Shown here piece after piece: positions 43,320-56,616 of a DNA stretch of 64,000 nucleotides. A program made the translations under genes and the position numbers. Each line of letters begins with the position of its first letter. The first letter of the stretch is position 1. Below the pieces are notes generated by a model that ran no database searches, had not been told where the DNA came from, and worked only from the letters and a program-made list of their open reading frames with translations. Origin of the DNA: Vespa crabro (Eukaryota > Arthropoda > Insecta > Hymenoptera > Vespidae); the NCBI RefSeq assembly GCF_910589235.1, contig NC_060966.1, positions 2,108,001 through 2,172,000 of the forward strand. Reading direction: 5' to 3'.

Positions 43320-44057
43320 TTACTACACTCCTTCTGCCCTCGCAGCATTTTCTCGACAAACATGTCCGGCGAGATGTCTCCGAGCTCCTGCTACAAGACA
43401 AAACGTTCGGCGCTCCACCGGGTACATATGAAAAAAGTGTTATGTGCATCGTCATTGATCGAGTCCCCATAGGGGCAGTTGCCGTCTGCTACTCTCCCCA
43501 TTTTTGCGAGGTAGGAGAGGAACAGGCCATGCCCTGTTAAGAATTGGGTGTGGTAGAAATTGACCTCACACGCCTATCGGTTTATCACGTTGTCAAGTCC
43601 ACCGATGAGTCGGGCATTCCATCTGCCCCTAGGTTCCTGCTCCCATCTGCTTTGCCAGGTCTCAATGCTGTTATACCTGGCTTTTTTTATGCCTCCTCCA
43701 TCCCCAGAACGGGCTTTTGCTGATGGACGAATTGTCTCTCCTTGGCTAGTAGGTCGATCGGGATTACCCCGGCGGCAACTAGCAATGCGGGCTCTAAGAC
43801 CGTGCAGTAGGAGCACGCGATTCGGAGAGTGCCCCTCTCTTCTGTACCGCGGCTATGCGCTTGCGATATTTCTCTTTTCGCATCGCCTCAGCCCATACTT
43901 CCGTGACGCACAGCATCACTGCGTCGGCGGCACGCATCAGTAGTCGTCTAATGCACGGCCGGGGACTGTGGACATTGGCCATGAGTGTGCCCAGCGTGGC
44001 TACTACTTTTGCCGCCTTGTCGGAGGCCATTATTATTTGCTCTCCGTAATTTAGTTT
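43320..44057 (-). pseudogene. ORF2 C-terminal region, frameshifted and cut short
   Basis: It continues from the RT domain with KLNYGEQI, KAAKVVATLGTLMANV, RRLLMRAADAV, VWAEAMRKEKYRKRIAAV and RRGAL-like blocks. One extra base near 43810 (GGGGCACTCTCC against GGAGCTCTCC in the 8-kb copy) shifts the frame; downstream blocks matching IETWQSRW and DDAHNTFFIC are still readable but interrupted by stops. The fragment ends at the internal deletion close to 43320. Confidence 0.8.
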
Positions 44058-44777
44058 TCAATCGAGCATTACTCGTAGGTATCTGACGGACGGCTTAGTC
44101 TGGACCTTCGCGTCTCCTACGGTGAAGCAGCGCAAGCTGTTGATGCGCTTCTTCGTTAGTAGTATGATTTCTGTTATCTGGGCTGCTAAGGATAGCCCGT
44201 GTTCTTCTATCCAGGAGATGACTCTACGCATGACCTGGTTGATTAGCAGCTGTGCCCCCTCCGTGTCTCTTGCAGTTATGACAACTGCAATGTCGTCTGC
44301 GTACCCAACCAAGAAAGCGCCGCCAGGGACTGCCATTCGTAGGATATCATTGTAGAAAATATTCCAGATATTCTGTCCTAGTATGGAACCCTGAGCTGCC
44401 CCCGATGTCAATTCCAAGCATCTTGGACGGTTGCCAGTATTGTATTCTAGGAAGAGCTCGTTCAGATAATCCCCGAGAATTCGGAGTTGGTACGCCAGAA
44501 TTCTGAGATTACGTTCGAGCGCTTCCATTCCCAAATTCCACCTGACGGAGTTGAAGGCATTTATCACGTCTAATGTAGCCAGCAGACACGAAGGGCAAAA
44601 ATGGTGATTCCCGCGTTCAGTCGTTTTAACGGCGGTGACAACCTCCTGAACTGCGTGGATGGTGGAGAGGCCGGATCGAAAATAATACTGGCGGGTAATA
44701 AGATCCACCGCTACCCTAACGGCTGCAACTTCTGTCCTAAGCAGCTTCTCCAGGAACTTGCCAGGCGTATCCAGCAT
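44058..44777 (-). pseudogene. ORF2 reverse transcriptase domain, partial but open
   Basis: An uninterrupted frame of 239 codons covers the palm of RT. Motifs in order: FRSGLSTIHAV, LLATLDVINAFNSVRW (motif A), SGAAQGSILG (motif B) and GYADDIAVV (motif C, catalytic YADD at 44292-44303). LSLAAQ and LLTKKRINSLRCF follow, as in the 55-kb copy. A four-residue gap follows EKLLR compared with the other copies. The frame ends at a stop where others read LDCKLTYG. It is the only copy here with an intact YADD in an undisrupted frame, but the N-terminal fingers and the endonuclease are absent. Confidence 0.88.
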
Positions 44778-44786
44778 ACAGATATG

Positions 44787-47700
44787 CCTATAAAATAGTA
44801 TAATATTATATAATAACTATATAATAATAATAAAATTAATAACGATAATTGCGATAATAAGGATAAAAATAATAATAATAATAATAACAATACTAACGAA
44901 AATAACGATAATAATAATAACAATAATAACGATAATAACGATAATAATAATACAAATAATAACGATAATAACGATAAAAACGATAATAATGATTATAATA
45001 ATAATAATAATAACGATAATAACGATAATAATATTAATATAATCGATAATAACCATAACAACGGTAATAATAGTAAAAATAATATTAATAATAACGATAT
45101 TAACTATAATAAAGAAAATTACTATAAGAACGATGACAAAATTAACGTTAATAAAGAAAATAAACATAATAATAATAAATATAAAAACAAAATCAGCGAT
45201 AGTAACATTAATAACGATAATAATAATAATAATAACAATAATAACGATAACAACGACAATAATAATAAAAATAATAACGACAATAACTATAATAACGATA
45301 ATAATAATAGTAATAATAACCATAATAACAAAATACCGATTATAAAGATAATAACAATAACAATAATAAAGATAATAATGATAAAAAAGATAACAAAAAT
45401 AAATATAAAAAAATAACAACGATTATAGCATTAACAATAATAATGGTAATAACAATAGTAACGATAATAATGATTATATCTATATTAATACTAACAACAA
45501 CAAAGATAATAACGATAATAAAAAAGTAATGAAACTAACGATACTAACGATAATAACGATAATAATGATAACGATAATGACGATAATAATTATAACAAAA
45601 ATAATAACGATAATTACGATAATAACGATATTAAAGAAAATAATAGTTGTAATAATAACACTACTCACAGTAATTACGATAATAAACATAATAACGATTA
45701 TAATAATAGCAATAATAAAGATAATAACGATAATAATTATAATAATAATAATAATGATACTAAGGATTATGACGATAATAGCGATAATAGTAATATCAAA
45801 AATAACGATAATAATGATTATAACTATAATAATAAGAATAATATCAATAAGAACGATAATAACGACAATATTAAAAAAAAATAATAATAACAATAATGAC
45901 GAATAGAACGATAATGACGATAGTAACGCTAATAACGATAATAAAAATAGTATTAACGTTAATAACCATAATAACGATAATAATAATAATAATATTTTAA
46001 ATAATAGCGATAAAAACTATAATAAAGAAAACAATAATTACGATAATAACGATAATAAAGATAATAACAATTAACATAATAACGATACCAACGATTATAA
46101 CGATAATAATAATTATAGTATGCACAATAGCAACGATAATAACAATATAAACGATTATAAGGCTAATCATAATATAATTAACAAAAATAATAACAATATT
46201 AACAGTAACAAATATAGTAACGATAAGATTAATAATAATAATATCGTCATTTACGGTAATAAAAATAATAATAATGATAATAATAACGGTAATAATAATA
46301 ACAATAATGACGATTATAACGATAATATCGATTATAATAATTACATTATATACGATAATAACGATAATAATAAAATTTAGATATTAACGATACTAACGAT
46401 AATAACGAAATTAACTATGTAAATAGTAGTAATTATAACGATAATGACGATAATAATAATAATAACAATTATAACGATATTGACGAAAATAACGTTAATA
46501 TTAATGACAATATTAACGACTACAATGATAATAATAGTAATAATAATAACAGTAACAATGATTATAAGGTTAATACAGATAATAATTGTAATAAGAAGAA
46601 CGATAAGAAAGATAATATCGAAAACGACGATGATATCGATAATAACGATAATAATAATAATAAGAATAACGATGATAACGATTATAGCGATAATAATAAA
46701 AATAGTAATAATAATAACGATCGTAACGATAAAAAAGATAATAATATGAATAATAAAAACAATAATAACAATAATATTTATAATAACGATAATAACGATA
46801 ATAATTAAAATGAAGATAATAATAATAATAATAACATTAATAACGATAATTACAATAATAAAGAGACAATAATAACGATAATAACGATAATATTAATAAT
46901 AATGATAACAATAATAATAATAATAATAATAACGATAAAAAGATAATGAAGATAATAATAATAATAATAACACTAACAACGATAATGAAGGTAGTAACGA
47001 TAATAATATTCACGATTTAGTGATATCAACGATAATATCGATTATAACAACAATAATAATAATAATAAAAACGATATTAACGATAATAACGACAATAATA
47101 TTAATAATAATAACGAAAATACGGATTATAACGATAACAACGAATATAATGTTAATAATAATAGTGATAAAAACGATATTGACGGAAATAACATTAATAA
47201 TAAAAATAAAGTTAATATAGATTTTAACGTTAATAACGATAATAACAATAGTAATAAAAGTAAGGATAACAATAATAAAAATAATAACGATAATAACGAT
47301 AATAGTAATGACGATTATAATGACAGTATCGATAATGATAATAACAATATTAACGATAATAATGATAACCATGATAATTATATGAAATAATATCGATAAA
47401 AACGATAATATCAATAATATTAATATCTATAATAACGATAATATTAATAATAATAATAACAATATAATGATAATAACGATAAAAATAATAATAAATATAA
47501 ATATAATACCGCAATTAACGATAGTAACGATAATAATAATAATAATAAGGTTCATAAGGATAATAACGAAAATAACGATAATAATAATATTAGAGACAAT
47601 AGTAACAATAGTAACAATAATAATAATTACAATAATATTGATAATAATGATAATAACGAAATTGAAGTTAATAATAATAACTACAATAACGATGATAACG

Positions 47701-49261
47701 ATAATAATAATAATAACAATCACAATACTAACGATGTATAAGATAGTAACGATAATAATAATAATAATAACAACTATAAAGATAATAACGATTATATCGA
47801 TAATAATAATAACAATAATAAGGACATAAACGATAATAAAAATAATAATTGTAATAATAATAACACTAATAAATATAAGAACGATAAGGAAAATAATTGT
47901 AATATTAATAATTACGATAATAACGATAATAACGATAATAATAGATGTAATTATAAAAATAAAAACAATAATAATGATAATAACGGTAATAACAATAATA
48001 ATATTAACAATAATAACGATAATATCGATAATTATAATAATAACGATAATAACGACAATAACGATAATAACGATAAAAATAAATACGAAGATATCATTAA
48101 TATCGATAATAAAAATAAAAATATTAAAGATAATATCGATAATAATAATAACAATGTTAACGATAATATCAATACCAATAATAATAACAATTACAATAAT
48201 AACGATAAAAAGGATAACAACGATAACAGCGTTAATAATAATAACGTTAAAAACGATAATAATAAGAATAAGAATATCGACAGTTACAACAATATCGATA
48301 ATAGTGATGAAAATACTAACAATAATAACGATAATAACGATAAAAACGATAATAACGATTATGAATATATAATTAATAATGATAATCACGTAAATAACCA
48401 AAATAATAATAGAAATAATAAGATAAAAACGATAAAATCACTTATAATAGTAGTAACAATAATAACGATAATAACGATAATAACGCTGTTAATAATGTTG
48501 ATAATGACGACAATAATAATAATAATAATCACGATAATAACGATAATTACGATAATAACAATAATAATTATAAAATTAATAACACTAATAATGATAATAT
48601 AGATAACAATATAATTAATAATAACGATAATAGAGATTATAATGGAAATAATAATAGTAACAATAACGATAATTACGATAATAACGGGAATAATGATAAT
48701 AAGAATGTAACTAATAATGGTTATAATAATAATGATACTTACAATAAAAACGATAATAATAATAGTAATAATAACAATAATAACAATAATAACGATAACA
48801 ACGATAAATACGATACCTATATTAACGACAATACCGACAATAATAATATTAACGATAATAACGATAATAACGATAATAACGATAATAACGATAATAATAA
48901 TAATAGTAATAATAATAAAAACGATAATAACGATAATAACGATATCAATAAAAATTATAATAACGAATGTAACAATATTAACGATAATGTCGATAATAAT
49001 AATAATAATAATAATCATAATAATAATAACAGTAATACCGATAATAACGATAAACCCGTTAATAATAAATACGATAAGAACGATAATAGTAATAATAAGA
49101 ATCATGATAGGAAGGAGAATAACTATAATAATACTAATAATAATAAAGCTAATAACGATATTAATAATAATAAAATTAATTATAATAACGATATTAACGA
49201 TAATATCGATAATAATATTAACAATATTAACGATAATATCGATAATAATAATAATAATAAC

Positions 49262-49309
<48 letters not shown>

Positions 49310-51083
49310 TACAATAATAATAATTGTAATAATAATAACGATAATAAAGATATTAATAGTAATCATAATAACAATAAAAACATTAATAACGATAATAACA
49401 ATAATAACCATAATAACGATAATAACGATAATAATAATAAGGATAATGACGGTAATAATAATAATAATAACTATTGTAACGATAATTACGATAATAACGA
49501 TAATAATTATAATACCGATAATAACTATAATTACGATAATAATAATAATAAACTTAATAATAAAGATAACAGCGATATCAGCGATAGTTACGATATTAAT
49601 AATAACGAATGTAAGGATAATAACGGTGACAACGATAATAATAATAACAATAATAACTATAATAACGATAATAATAATAATAGTTATAATGATAATAACG
49701 ATAATAACGAGAAAAACAATAATAATAATAACAATTATAATGATAATAAAAATAATAAAGACAATAATAATAATCATAATAATAATAACTATGATAGCAA
49801 TAATAACGAGAATAATGATAATAACGATAATAATAATAACGATAATAACGCTAATATCGATAATAACAATAACAATATTGACGATAACATCGATAATAAT
49901 AATAATAATAATAACAATGATTATGATAATAACGATAATAAAAATAATAACGATAATAATAATAATAATAGTAATAATAGCAATAATAACAATAATAACG
50001 ATAATAATAATAACGATAATAACGATAATAAAGAAAAAACGATAATATCGATAATAAGGATAATAACAATAATAATAATATTAATAATAAAGATAATAAG
50101 GATATTAACAATTATAACGATAATAATAATAACAATAATAACGAAAATAACAATCATAATCCTAATATATAACGATAATAATGTTTATAAAAATAGCAAT
50201 AATACTGATAATAACGATAATAACAATAATAATAATTGCAATAATAACAATAGTAACAATTATAACGATAATAACAATAATAACGATAATAATGGTAGTA
50301 AGAATAACTATATTAACAATAAAAGCGATAATATCGATATTAACGATAATAACGATTATAATAATAACAATAATAACGATAATAACAACAATAATGCTAA
50401 TATTAATAATAAAAATTATAATATCATTAATGACGATAGTAATGATAATAATAATGACGATATCGACGATAATAAAGATAATGACAATATTAATATTAAA
50501 GATAATAACGACAATAACAATAACAAAATTTATAAGAAAGATAATAACTATATTAGTGGATATAACGATAATTATAATAATAAAGAAAATAACGATTATG
50601 AAGATAATAACGATATTAATAATAATATTAATAACAATAATAGCGATAATAACGATAATAATGATGAGAACGTTAATGATTGTAATAATAATAACAGTAA
50701 TAACATTAATAAAGATATTAACGATATTAAAGATAATAATAATAACAATAATAACAATAATAAAAATAATAATAATAACAATATTAACCGTAATACGGAT
50801 AATAATAATAAGAATAATGACAATAATAACGACAATAACGAGAACAACAATAATATTATTAACGGTAATAACGTTTATTATAATGATAATAATAACGATA
50901 ATATCTATAATAACGATAATAACGATAATTACAGTAAAAACGATATTAAAGATAATAACGATTATAATAGTAACGATAATAACGTTAATAACGTAATTAA
51001 ATGTAATAATATCAACAATAATAATGTTAATATCCTTATTAACGATAATAGAGATATAATAATAATAACAATAATGACGATAA
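44787..51083 (+). repeat. Degenerate triplet array, AAT orientation
   Basis: Array between two minus-strand retroelement fragments. The first 60 bp are unusually TATA-rich (44787-44830). It contains copy 2 of the segmental duplication. A pure AAT run lies near 49240-49320. No gene is visible. Confidence 0.95.
45590..48400. repeat. Dispersed segmental duplication, copy 2 (partner 40620-43000)
   Basis: This is the partner of the region before the 43-kb element and contains the same ordered landmarks, including the 140-bp block at 45771-45909 that ends in GACGAATAGAACG. By eye the two copies differ by several per cent plus indels. The 43-kb retroelement lies between the two copies and not within either. 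Confidence 0.75.
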
Positions 51084-51847
51084 TTTTTTTTTCTTTTTTT
51101 TTGATGGTCTGAGAATGCTAAACTTTACGCACTGACCAAGGGACCCTACATGAACCCTTTACCATATGGGTTCCTCGTTATAGTCCCTGGAATGTTAGGC
51201 TCTCCGTTGGAATAGGCAGTACCGACTAAACTCATATCCATCCTAATGGCATGGTGAAACCATCCCGGCACCGTCATGTGACATTAGTTCTGGATGGCTC
51301 CATTACATCATGTCCCATTAATTGGACTCCATCAATGCGCCTCTACGTCGCAGGAACCTGGAGCAATTTTGGTGGCACGTCTATGGGCCGCCCATCTCCT
51401 TCCTCTTCTTACGTAAGATTTCCTTCACGTAGCAGGCAATCATGTTCCACTCCTTCTGCCCTAACTGCATTTTCTCCACAATGTTTTCCGGCGAGATGTC
51501 TCCGAACTCCTGCTCCAAGGCAAATCGTTCGGCGCTCCAACGTGCACATATGAAGAATGTGTATTGAGCGTCGTCGACGGATGAGTCGCCATAGGGGCAG
51601 TTACCATCTGCTGCTTTCCTCATCTTTGCGAGATTGGAGAGGAATAAGCCATGCACAGTCAGCAATTGGGGGAGGTAGAATTCTACCTCTCCCGCCTCCC
51701 GGTTTATCCAGTTATCAAGTCGACCGATGAGACGGGCAGTCGTCCTGCCCCTGGGCTTCCGTTCCCACCTGCTTTGCCAGGTCTCCATGCTGGTAGATGA
51801 TGCCTCCTCTTTATCCAAAAAGTACCTCTGCTGGTGGACGAATTGAC
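51084..51847 (-). mobile_element. R1-like non-LTR retrotransposon, short 3' fragment
   Basis: This minus-strand fragment starts within ORF2 at the FVHQQR codons (about 51847) and ends in a tail that reads T9-C-T9 on the + strand (51084-51102). It holds the last about 155 codons of ORF2 and a complete 3' UTR. The body differs from the 54-kb copy at many positions, yet tail and array flank are almost identical to those of the 54-kb copy (see findings). Confidence 0.9.
51381..51847 (-). pseudogene. ORF2 C-terminal fragment of R1-like element
   Basis: An open frame of about 155 codons ends in EMGGP and a stop at about 51381. Blocks shared with the other copies: FVHQQR, METWQSRWERK, LIGRLDNWINREAGEV, GNCPYGDS, DDAQYTFFIC, SPENIVEKM and AILRKK-like residues. 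A short in-frame loss removes several codons near EEAS. There is no stop inside the domain. Upstream it is cut by array, so no start, endonuclease or RT exists. Confidence 0.85.
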
Positions 51848-54468
51848 TCGATAACAAACGATAATAACATTAATAATATTAATAATAATAACGAAAGTAT
51901 GGATAATAACGGTGAAAACTATAATAATGATAACAATAATAACGATGATAACGATAATAACGATAATAACGATAATAACGATAATAGCGATAATAATAAT
52001 AACGATATTAACGAAACTATCGATAATAATATTAATAGTATTTACAATAATAACGATCTTAATATTAATAACAATAACAATAAAAACGATATAATCGATA
52101 ATAACGATTATAATAATAACGATAATATCGATAATAGTAATAATAATTATAACAATAGTAAAAATATTAACAATAATAATAATAATAATGACGATAATAA
52201 CTGTAATAACGATAATAATGATAATAACGATAATAACGATAATAATAATAGCAATTATAATAATAATGATAATAACGATAATAAGGATAATAAAGAAAAT
52301 AATTATAATAATATTAACAATAAAAACGATAAGAACGATATTAACAATAATAATAATAATATTTATATCCATAATAACAAAAATAATAATAAAGCAATAA
52401 TAAAAAAAAATAAAAATGTCAACGTTAATAAGGATAATAACGAAAACAATAAAATCAATATTAACGATAATATCGATAATAATAAAAACAATAATAACTA
52501 TTATAACGATAATAATTATAATAATAATAACAATATTAACGACAATAACTGTAATAATATTAATAATAATAACGATAATAATTGTAATAACGATAATAAT
52601 AATACGAATAATCATTATAATAATATTAATAATAATAATAATAATATTAATCATAATGATATTAACAATAATAACGACAACAACGATAATAACGATAAAA
52701 ATAATATTAAAAATATCGAAAATAACATTAATAAAGATTATAACGATAATAATAATAATAAATATAACAATAATAAAGATAATATTGATAATAACAAGAA
52801 TAATCACGATGATATCGATAATAAGGATAAAACCGATAACTATAATAATGATCATAACGATAATAACGATTATAACGATGTCAATAATACATTATAATAG
52901 CGATAATAATAATAACACTAATAACGATAATAACGATAATAGAAATAACAATAATATAAATAATAACGATTATAACGATAATAATAATAACAATAACATC
53001 GAAAATAACAATGATAACTATAATGAGGAAAATATCGGTAATAATAATGACATTAATAACGGGAATAACGAATAGTAAAGACTATGACAATATTAATAAT
53101 AATATAATAACAATAATAACGATAATAACGATAATAAAAATAATTATAATAACAATAATAACGATAATAACGATAATTACAGTAAAAACGATATTAAAGA
53201 TAATAACAATAACAATAAAAACGATATAATCGATAATAACGATTATAATAATAACGATAATATCGATAATAGTAATAATAATTATAACAATAGTAAAAAT
53301 ATTAACAATAATAATAATAATAATAATGACGATAATAACTGTAATAACGATAATAATGATAATAACGATAATAACGATAATAATAATAGCAATTATAATA
53401 GTAATGATAATAACGATAATAAGGATAATAAAGAAAATAATTATAATAATATTAACAATAAAAACGATAAGAACGATATTAACAATAATAATAATAATAT
53501 TTATATCCATAATAACAAAAATAATAATAAAGCAATAATAAAAAAAATAAAAATGTCAACGTTAATAAGGATAATAACGAAAACAATAAAATCAATATTA
53601 ACGATAATATCGATAATAATAAAAACAATAATAACTATTATAACGATAATAATTATAATAATAATAACAATATTAACGACAATAACTGTAATAATATTAA
53701 TAATAATAACGATAATAATTGTAATAACGATAATAATAATACGTATAATCATTATAATAATATTAATAATAATAATAATAATATTAATCATAATGATATT
53801 AACAATAATAACGACAACAACGATAATAACGATAAAAATAATATTAAAAATATCGAAAATAACATTAATAAAGATTATAACGATAATAATAATAATAAAT
53901 ATAACAATAATAAAGACAATAACGATAATAACAAGAATAATCACGATGATATCGATAATAAGGATAAAACCGATAACTATAATAATGATCATAACGATAA
54001 TAACGATTATAACGATGTCAATAATACATTATAATAGCGATAATAATAATAACACTAATAACGATAATAACGATAATAGAAATAACAATAATATAAATAA
54101 TAACGATTATAACGATAATAATAATAACAATAACACCGAAAATTACAATGATAACTATAATGAGGAAAATATCGGTAATAATAATGACATTAATAACGAG
54201 AATGACGAATAGTAAAGACTATGACGATATTAATAATAATATAATAACAATAATAACGATAATAACGATAATAAAAATAATTATAATAACAATAATAACG
54301 ATAATAACGATAATTACAGTAAAAACGATATTAAAGATAATAACGATTACAATAGTAACGATAATAACGTTAATAACGTAATTAAATGTAATAATATCAA
54401 CAATAATAATGTTAATATCCTTATTAACGATAATAGAGATATAATAATAATAACAATAATGACGATAA
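51848..54468 (+). repeat. Degenerate triplet array, AAT orientation
   Basis: Array between the 51-kb fragment and the 3' end of the long minus-strand element. Most of it consists of the 1.14-kb tandem duplication. No gene is visible. Confidence 0.95.
52066..54346. repeat. About 1137-bp tandem duplication
   Basis: Copy A (about 52066-53200) and copy B (about 53201-54346) share every landmark, for example GATATAATCGATAATAACG (52088 and 53223) and AGTAAAGACTATGAC (53074 and 54211). Offsets are 1135 at the start and 1137 at the end. I see only scattered differences, such as GGGAATAACG versus GAGAATGACG and one base in an A run near 52400. The third, partial occurrence of the unit's end (TAATTACAGTAAAAACGAT) lies near 50928, left of the 51-kb fragment. 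Confidence 0.9.
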
Positions 54469-54765
54469 TTTTTTTTTCTTTTTTTTTGATGGTCTGAGAA
54501 TGCTAAACTTTACGCACTGTCCCAGGGAACCTAGAGGAACCCTATACCATTTGGGTCCCCCATTAATGTCCCAGATGTGTCGGGCTCACCGTTGAAATAG
54601 GCACTACCGACTAAACTCATATCCATCCTAGTGGCATGGTGAAATCATCCCGGTACCGTCATGTGACATAACTTCGGAATGGCGCCACTACATCATCTCC
54701 CATTAATTAGACACCTTCAATTCGGCTCTACGTGGCAGGAACCTGGAGCAACGTTGGTGGCACTT
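54469..54765 (-). other. 3' UTR and A-rich tail of R1-like element
   Basis: 278 bp of 3' UTR followed on the sense strand by A9-G-A9. The single G in the tail is shared with the 51-kb fragment but absent at 8.9 kb and 43.3 kb. Conserved blocks with the 8-kb copy include GGATATGAGTTTAGTCGG and the terminal GCATTCTCAGACC. Confidence 0.8.
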
Positions 54766-55161
54766 CTATGGGCCGCCCATCTCCTTCATCTTTTTACTTA
54801 AGATTGCCCTCACGTAGCAGGCAACATTGTTCCAATCCTTCTGCCCTCGCAGCATTTTCTCCTTTATGTTTTCCGGAGAGATGTTTCCGATCTCCTGCTC
54901 CATAGCAAATCGTTCGGCGCTCCAAAGTGCACATATGAAGAATATGTGATGGGCGTCGACGACGGTTGAATCGCCATAGGGGCATTTGCCATCTGCAACT
55001 TTCCTCATCTTTGCGAGGTAGTATCGGAACAGGCCATGCTCTGTCAGGAATTGGGTGTGGTAGAAATCAACCTCTCCCGCCTCGCGGTTTATCCAGTTCT
55101 CTAGTCGACTGATTAGTCGGGCAGTCCATCTGTCCCTAGTTTCCTGCTCCCTTCTGCATTG
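54766..55161 (-). pseudogene. ORF2 C-terminal region after the nonsense codon
   Basis: In the same frame as RT, separated only by the TGA at 55162-55164. About 131 codons: ARLISRLENWINREAGEV, GKCPYGDS, DAHHIFFICALW, SPENIKEKML and KKMKEMGGP before the stop. The Cys-His block corresponds to the C-terminal zinc-finger-like region of R1-clade ORF2, thought to help bind RNA or target DNA. Confidence 0.85.
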
Positions 55162-56616
55162 TCAGATTTCGATGCTGGTAGACCTGGCGAGCATTGATGC
55201 CTCCTCCTTACCCAAAACGGACCTTTCCTGGTGGACGAATAGTCTCTCCTGGGCGAGTAGGTCTATCGGGATTACCCCCGCGACCACTAGCACGGCGAGT
55301 TCAGAGACCATGCGGTAGGACGACGCTATTCGGAGAGCGCCCCTCCTCTGTACCGCGGCTATGCGCCTGCGATATTTCTCTATTCGCAGCACCTCGGCCC
55401 ATACTTCTGCGCCGTACATCACTGCTTTGGCGGCACGCATGAGTAGTCGCCTAATGCACGGACTGGGACCGTTGACATTGGCCATGAGTGTGGCGAGCGT
55501 GGCAACCACTTTTGCCGCCTTGACAGCTACCCTTAGTATACGCTTTCCGTAAGTGAGTTTGCAATCGAGGGTTACTCCTAGGTACCTGACGGACGGCTTC
55601 GTCTGGACCGTCCCGTCTCCTACGGTGAAACTGCGCAAGGTGTTGATGCGCTTCTTCGTTAGTAGCACGATCTTTGTTTTCTGGGCTGCTAAGGATAGCA
55701 CGTGTTCTTCCATCCAGGAGATGACTCTGCGGATTACCAGGTTAAGCAGCAGCTGTGCCCGCTCCGTGTCTCTTGCTGTTATGACAACTGCAATGTCATC
55801 TGCGCACCCAACCAAGAAAGCATCTTCAGGGACTGCCATACGTAGGATACCGTCGTAGAAAATATTCCAGTTATCCGGTCCTAGTATGGAGCCCTGAGCT
55901 GCCCCCGATGTCAATTCCAAGCTTCTTGAACCATCGTCAGTATTGTATTCTAAGAAGCGCTCGTTTAGATAATCCCCGAGTATTCGGAGTAGGTACCCCG
56001 GGACTCTGAAATTACGTTCCGGCGCTTCCATTGCCAAGTCCCACCTGACGGAGTTGAAGGCGTTTCTCACGACTAAGGTGGCCAGCAGACACAAAGGGCG
56101 GGAATGGTGATTCCCGTGCTCCGTCATTTTAGCGGCCGTGACAACCTCCTGAACTGCGTGGATGGTGGAGAGGCCGGATCGAAATCCATACAGGCAGGCA
56201 GCGAGATCCCCTGCTGCCCTCACGGCTGCGTGCAGTCCTGGCCTAAGCAGCTTCTCCAGGAGCTTACCATCCGTATCGAGCATACAGATGGGTCTGTATG
56301 ACGAAGCTGCATCTGCTGGACCCTTGCCCTTGCTGATGAGCACAAGCCTCGCTTTCTTCCACGGAGCGGGGAAGATGCCCTCCCTGAGGCACATGTTATA
56401 CATGTTTAGCAAAAGCTCAGGGTGACTTTTCGCGATGGCTTTATTTAATTTTGCTGGAAGACTATCAGGACCTGGAGTTTTCTTGTTCGGCATAGATGAT
56501 GCAGCCTTGAGTAGTTCGTCTTCCGTAAATTGTTGCGCCTCGGATATGCCATGCACAGCCGTGCTAATCTCTCTCTTCGGCTGTGAGGGGAATAAAGTAT
56601 GCACGATGTATTCCAA
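55162..56616 (-). pseudogene. ORF2 reverse transcriptase domain, long open stretch
   Basis: 484 codons are open. Blocks in order: LFPSQPKREI, FTEDELLKAASSMPNKKTPG, FPAPWKKARLVLISKGKGP, SYRPICMLD, YGFRSGLSTIHAVQ, LLATLVVRNAFNSVRW (motif A, with catalytic Asp replaced by Val), SGAAQGSILGP (motif B), GCADDIAVV (motif C, Tyr replaced by Cys, 55795-55806), SVRYLGVTLD (thumb), and MANVNGPSPCIRRLLMRAA. The frame ends at TGA 55162-55164 where the 8-kb and 51-kb copies have a Trp codon (EIWQSRW). Loss of the motif A aspartate alone should abolish polymerase activity. The first Met is not a real start; the domain belongs to ORF2. Confidence 0.88.

Larger units (their letters stand above)
43290..44786 (-). 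mobile_element. R1-like non-LTR retrotransposon, 5'-truncated with 3' internal deletion
   Basis: On the minus strand the copy starts inside RT, just before CMLDT (44786), and ends in an A9 tail (43298-43290), followed by TTATCG of the array. It carries RT and part of the C-terminal domain. The C-terminal end of ORF2 and most of the 3' UTR are missing: the sequence jumps from GCAGAAGGAGTG to the last 30 bp of the element (near 43320), a loss of about 330 bp relative to the 8-kb copy. The terminal GCATTCTCAGACCATC and tail are intact. Confidence 0.9.

Noticed and set aside
44787..44830. TATA-rich segment as a promoter for the 43-kb fragment
   Set aside because: It lies upstream of a 5'-truncated dead copy and is only a slightly modified stretch of the array.
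51704..52855. 383-codon minus-strand chimera of hydrophobic repeat and ORF2 C-terminus
   Set aside because: It is a junction artefact: array frame running by chance into the truncated retroelement.
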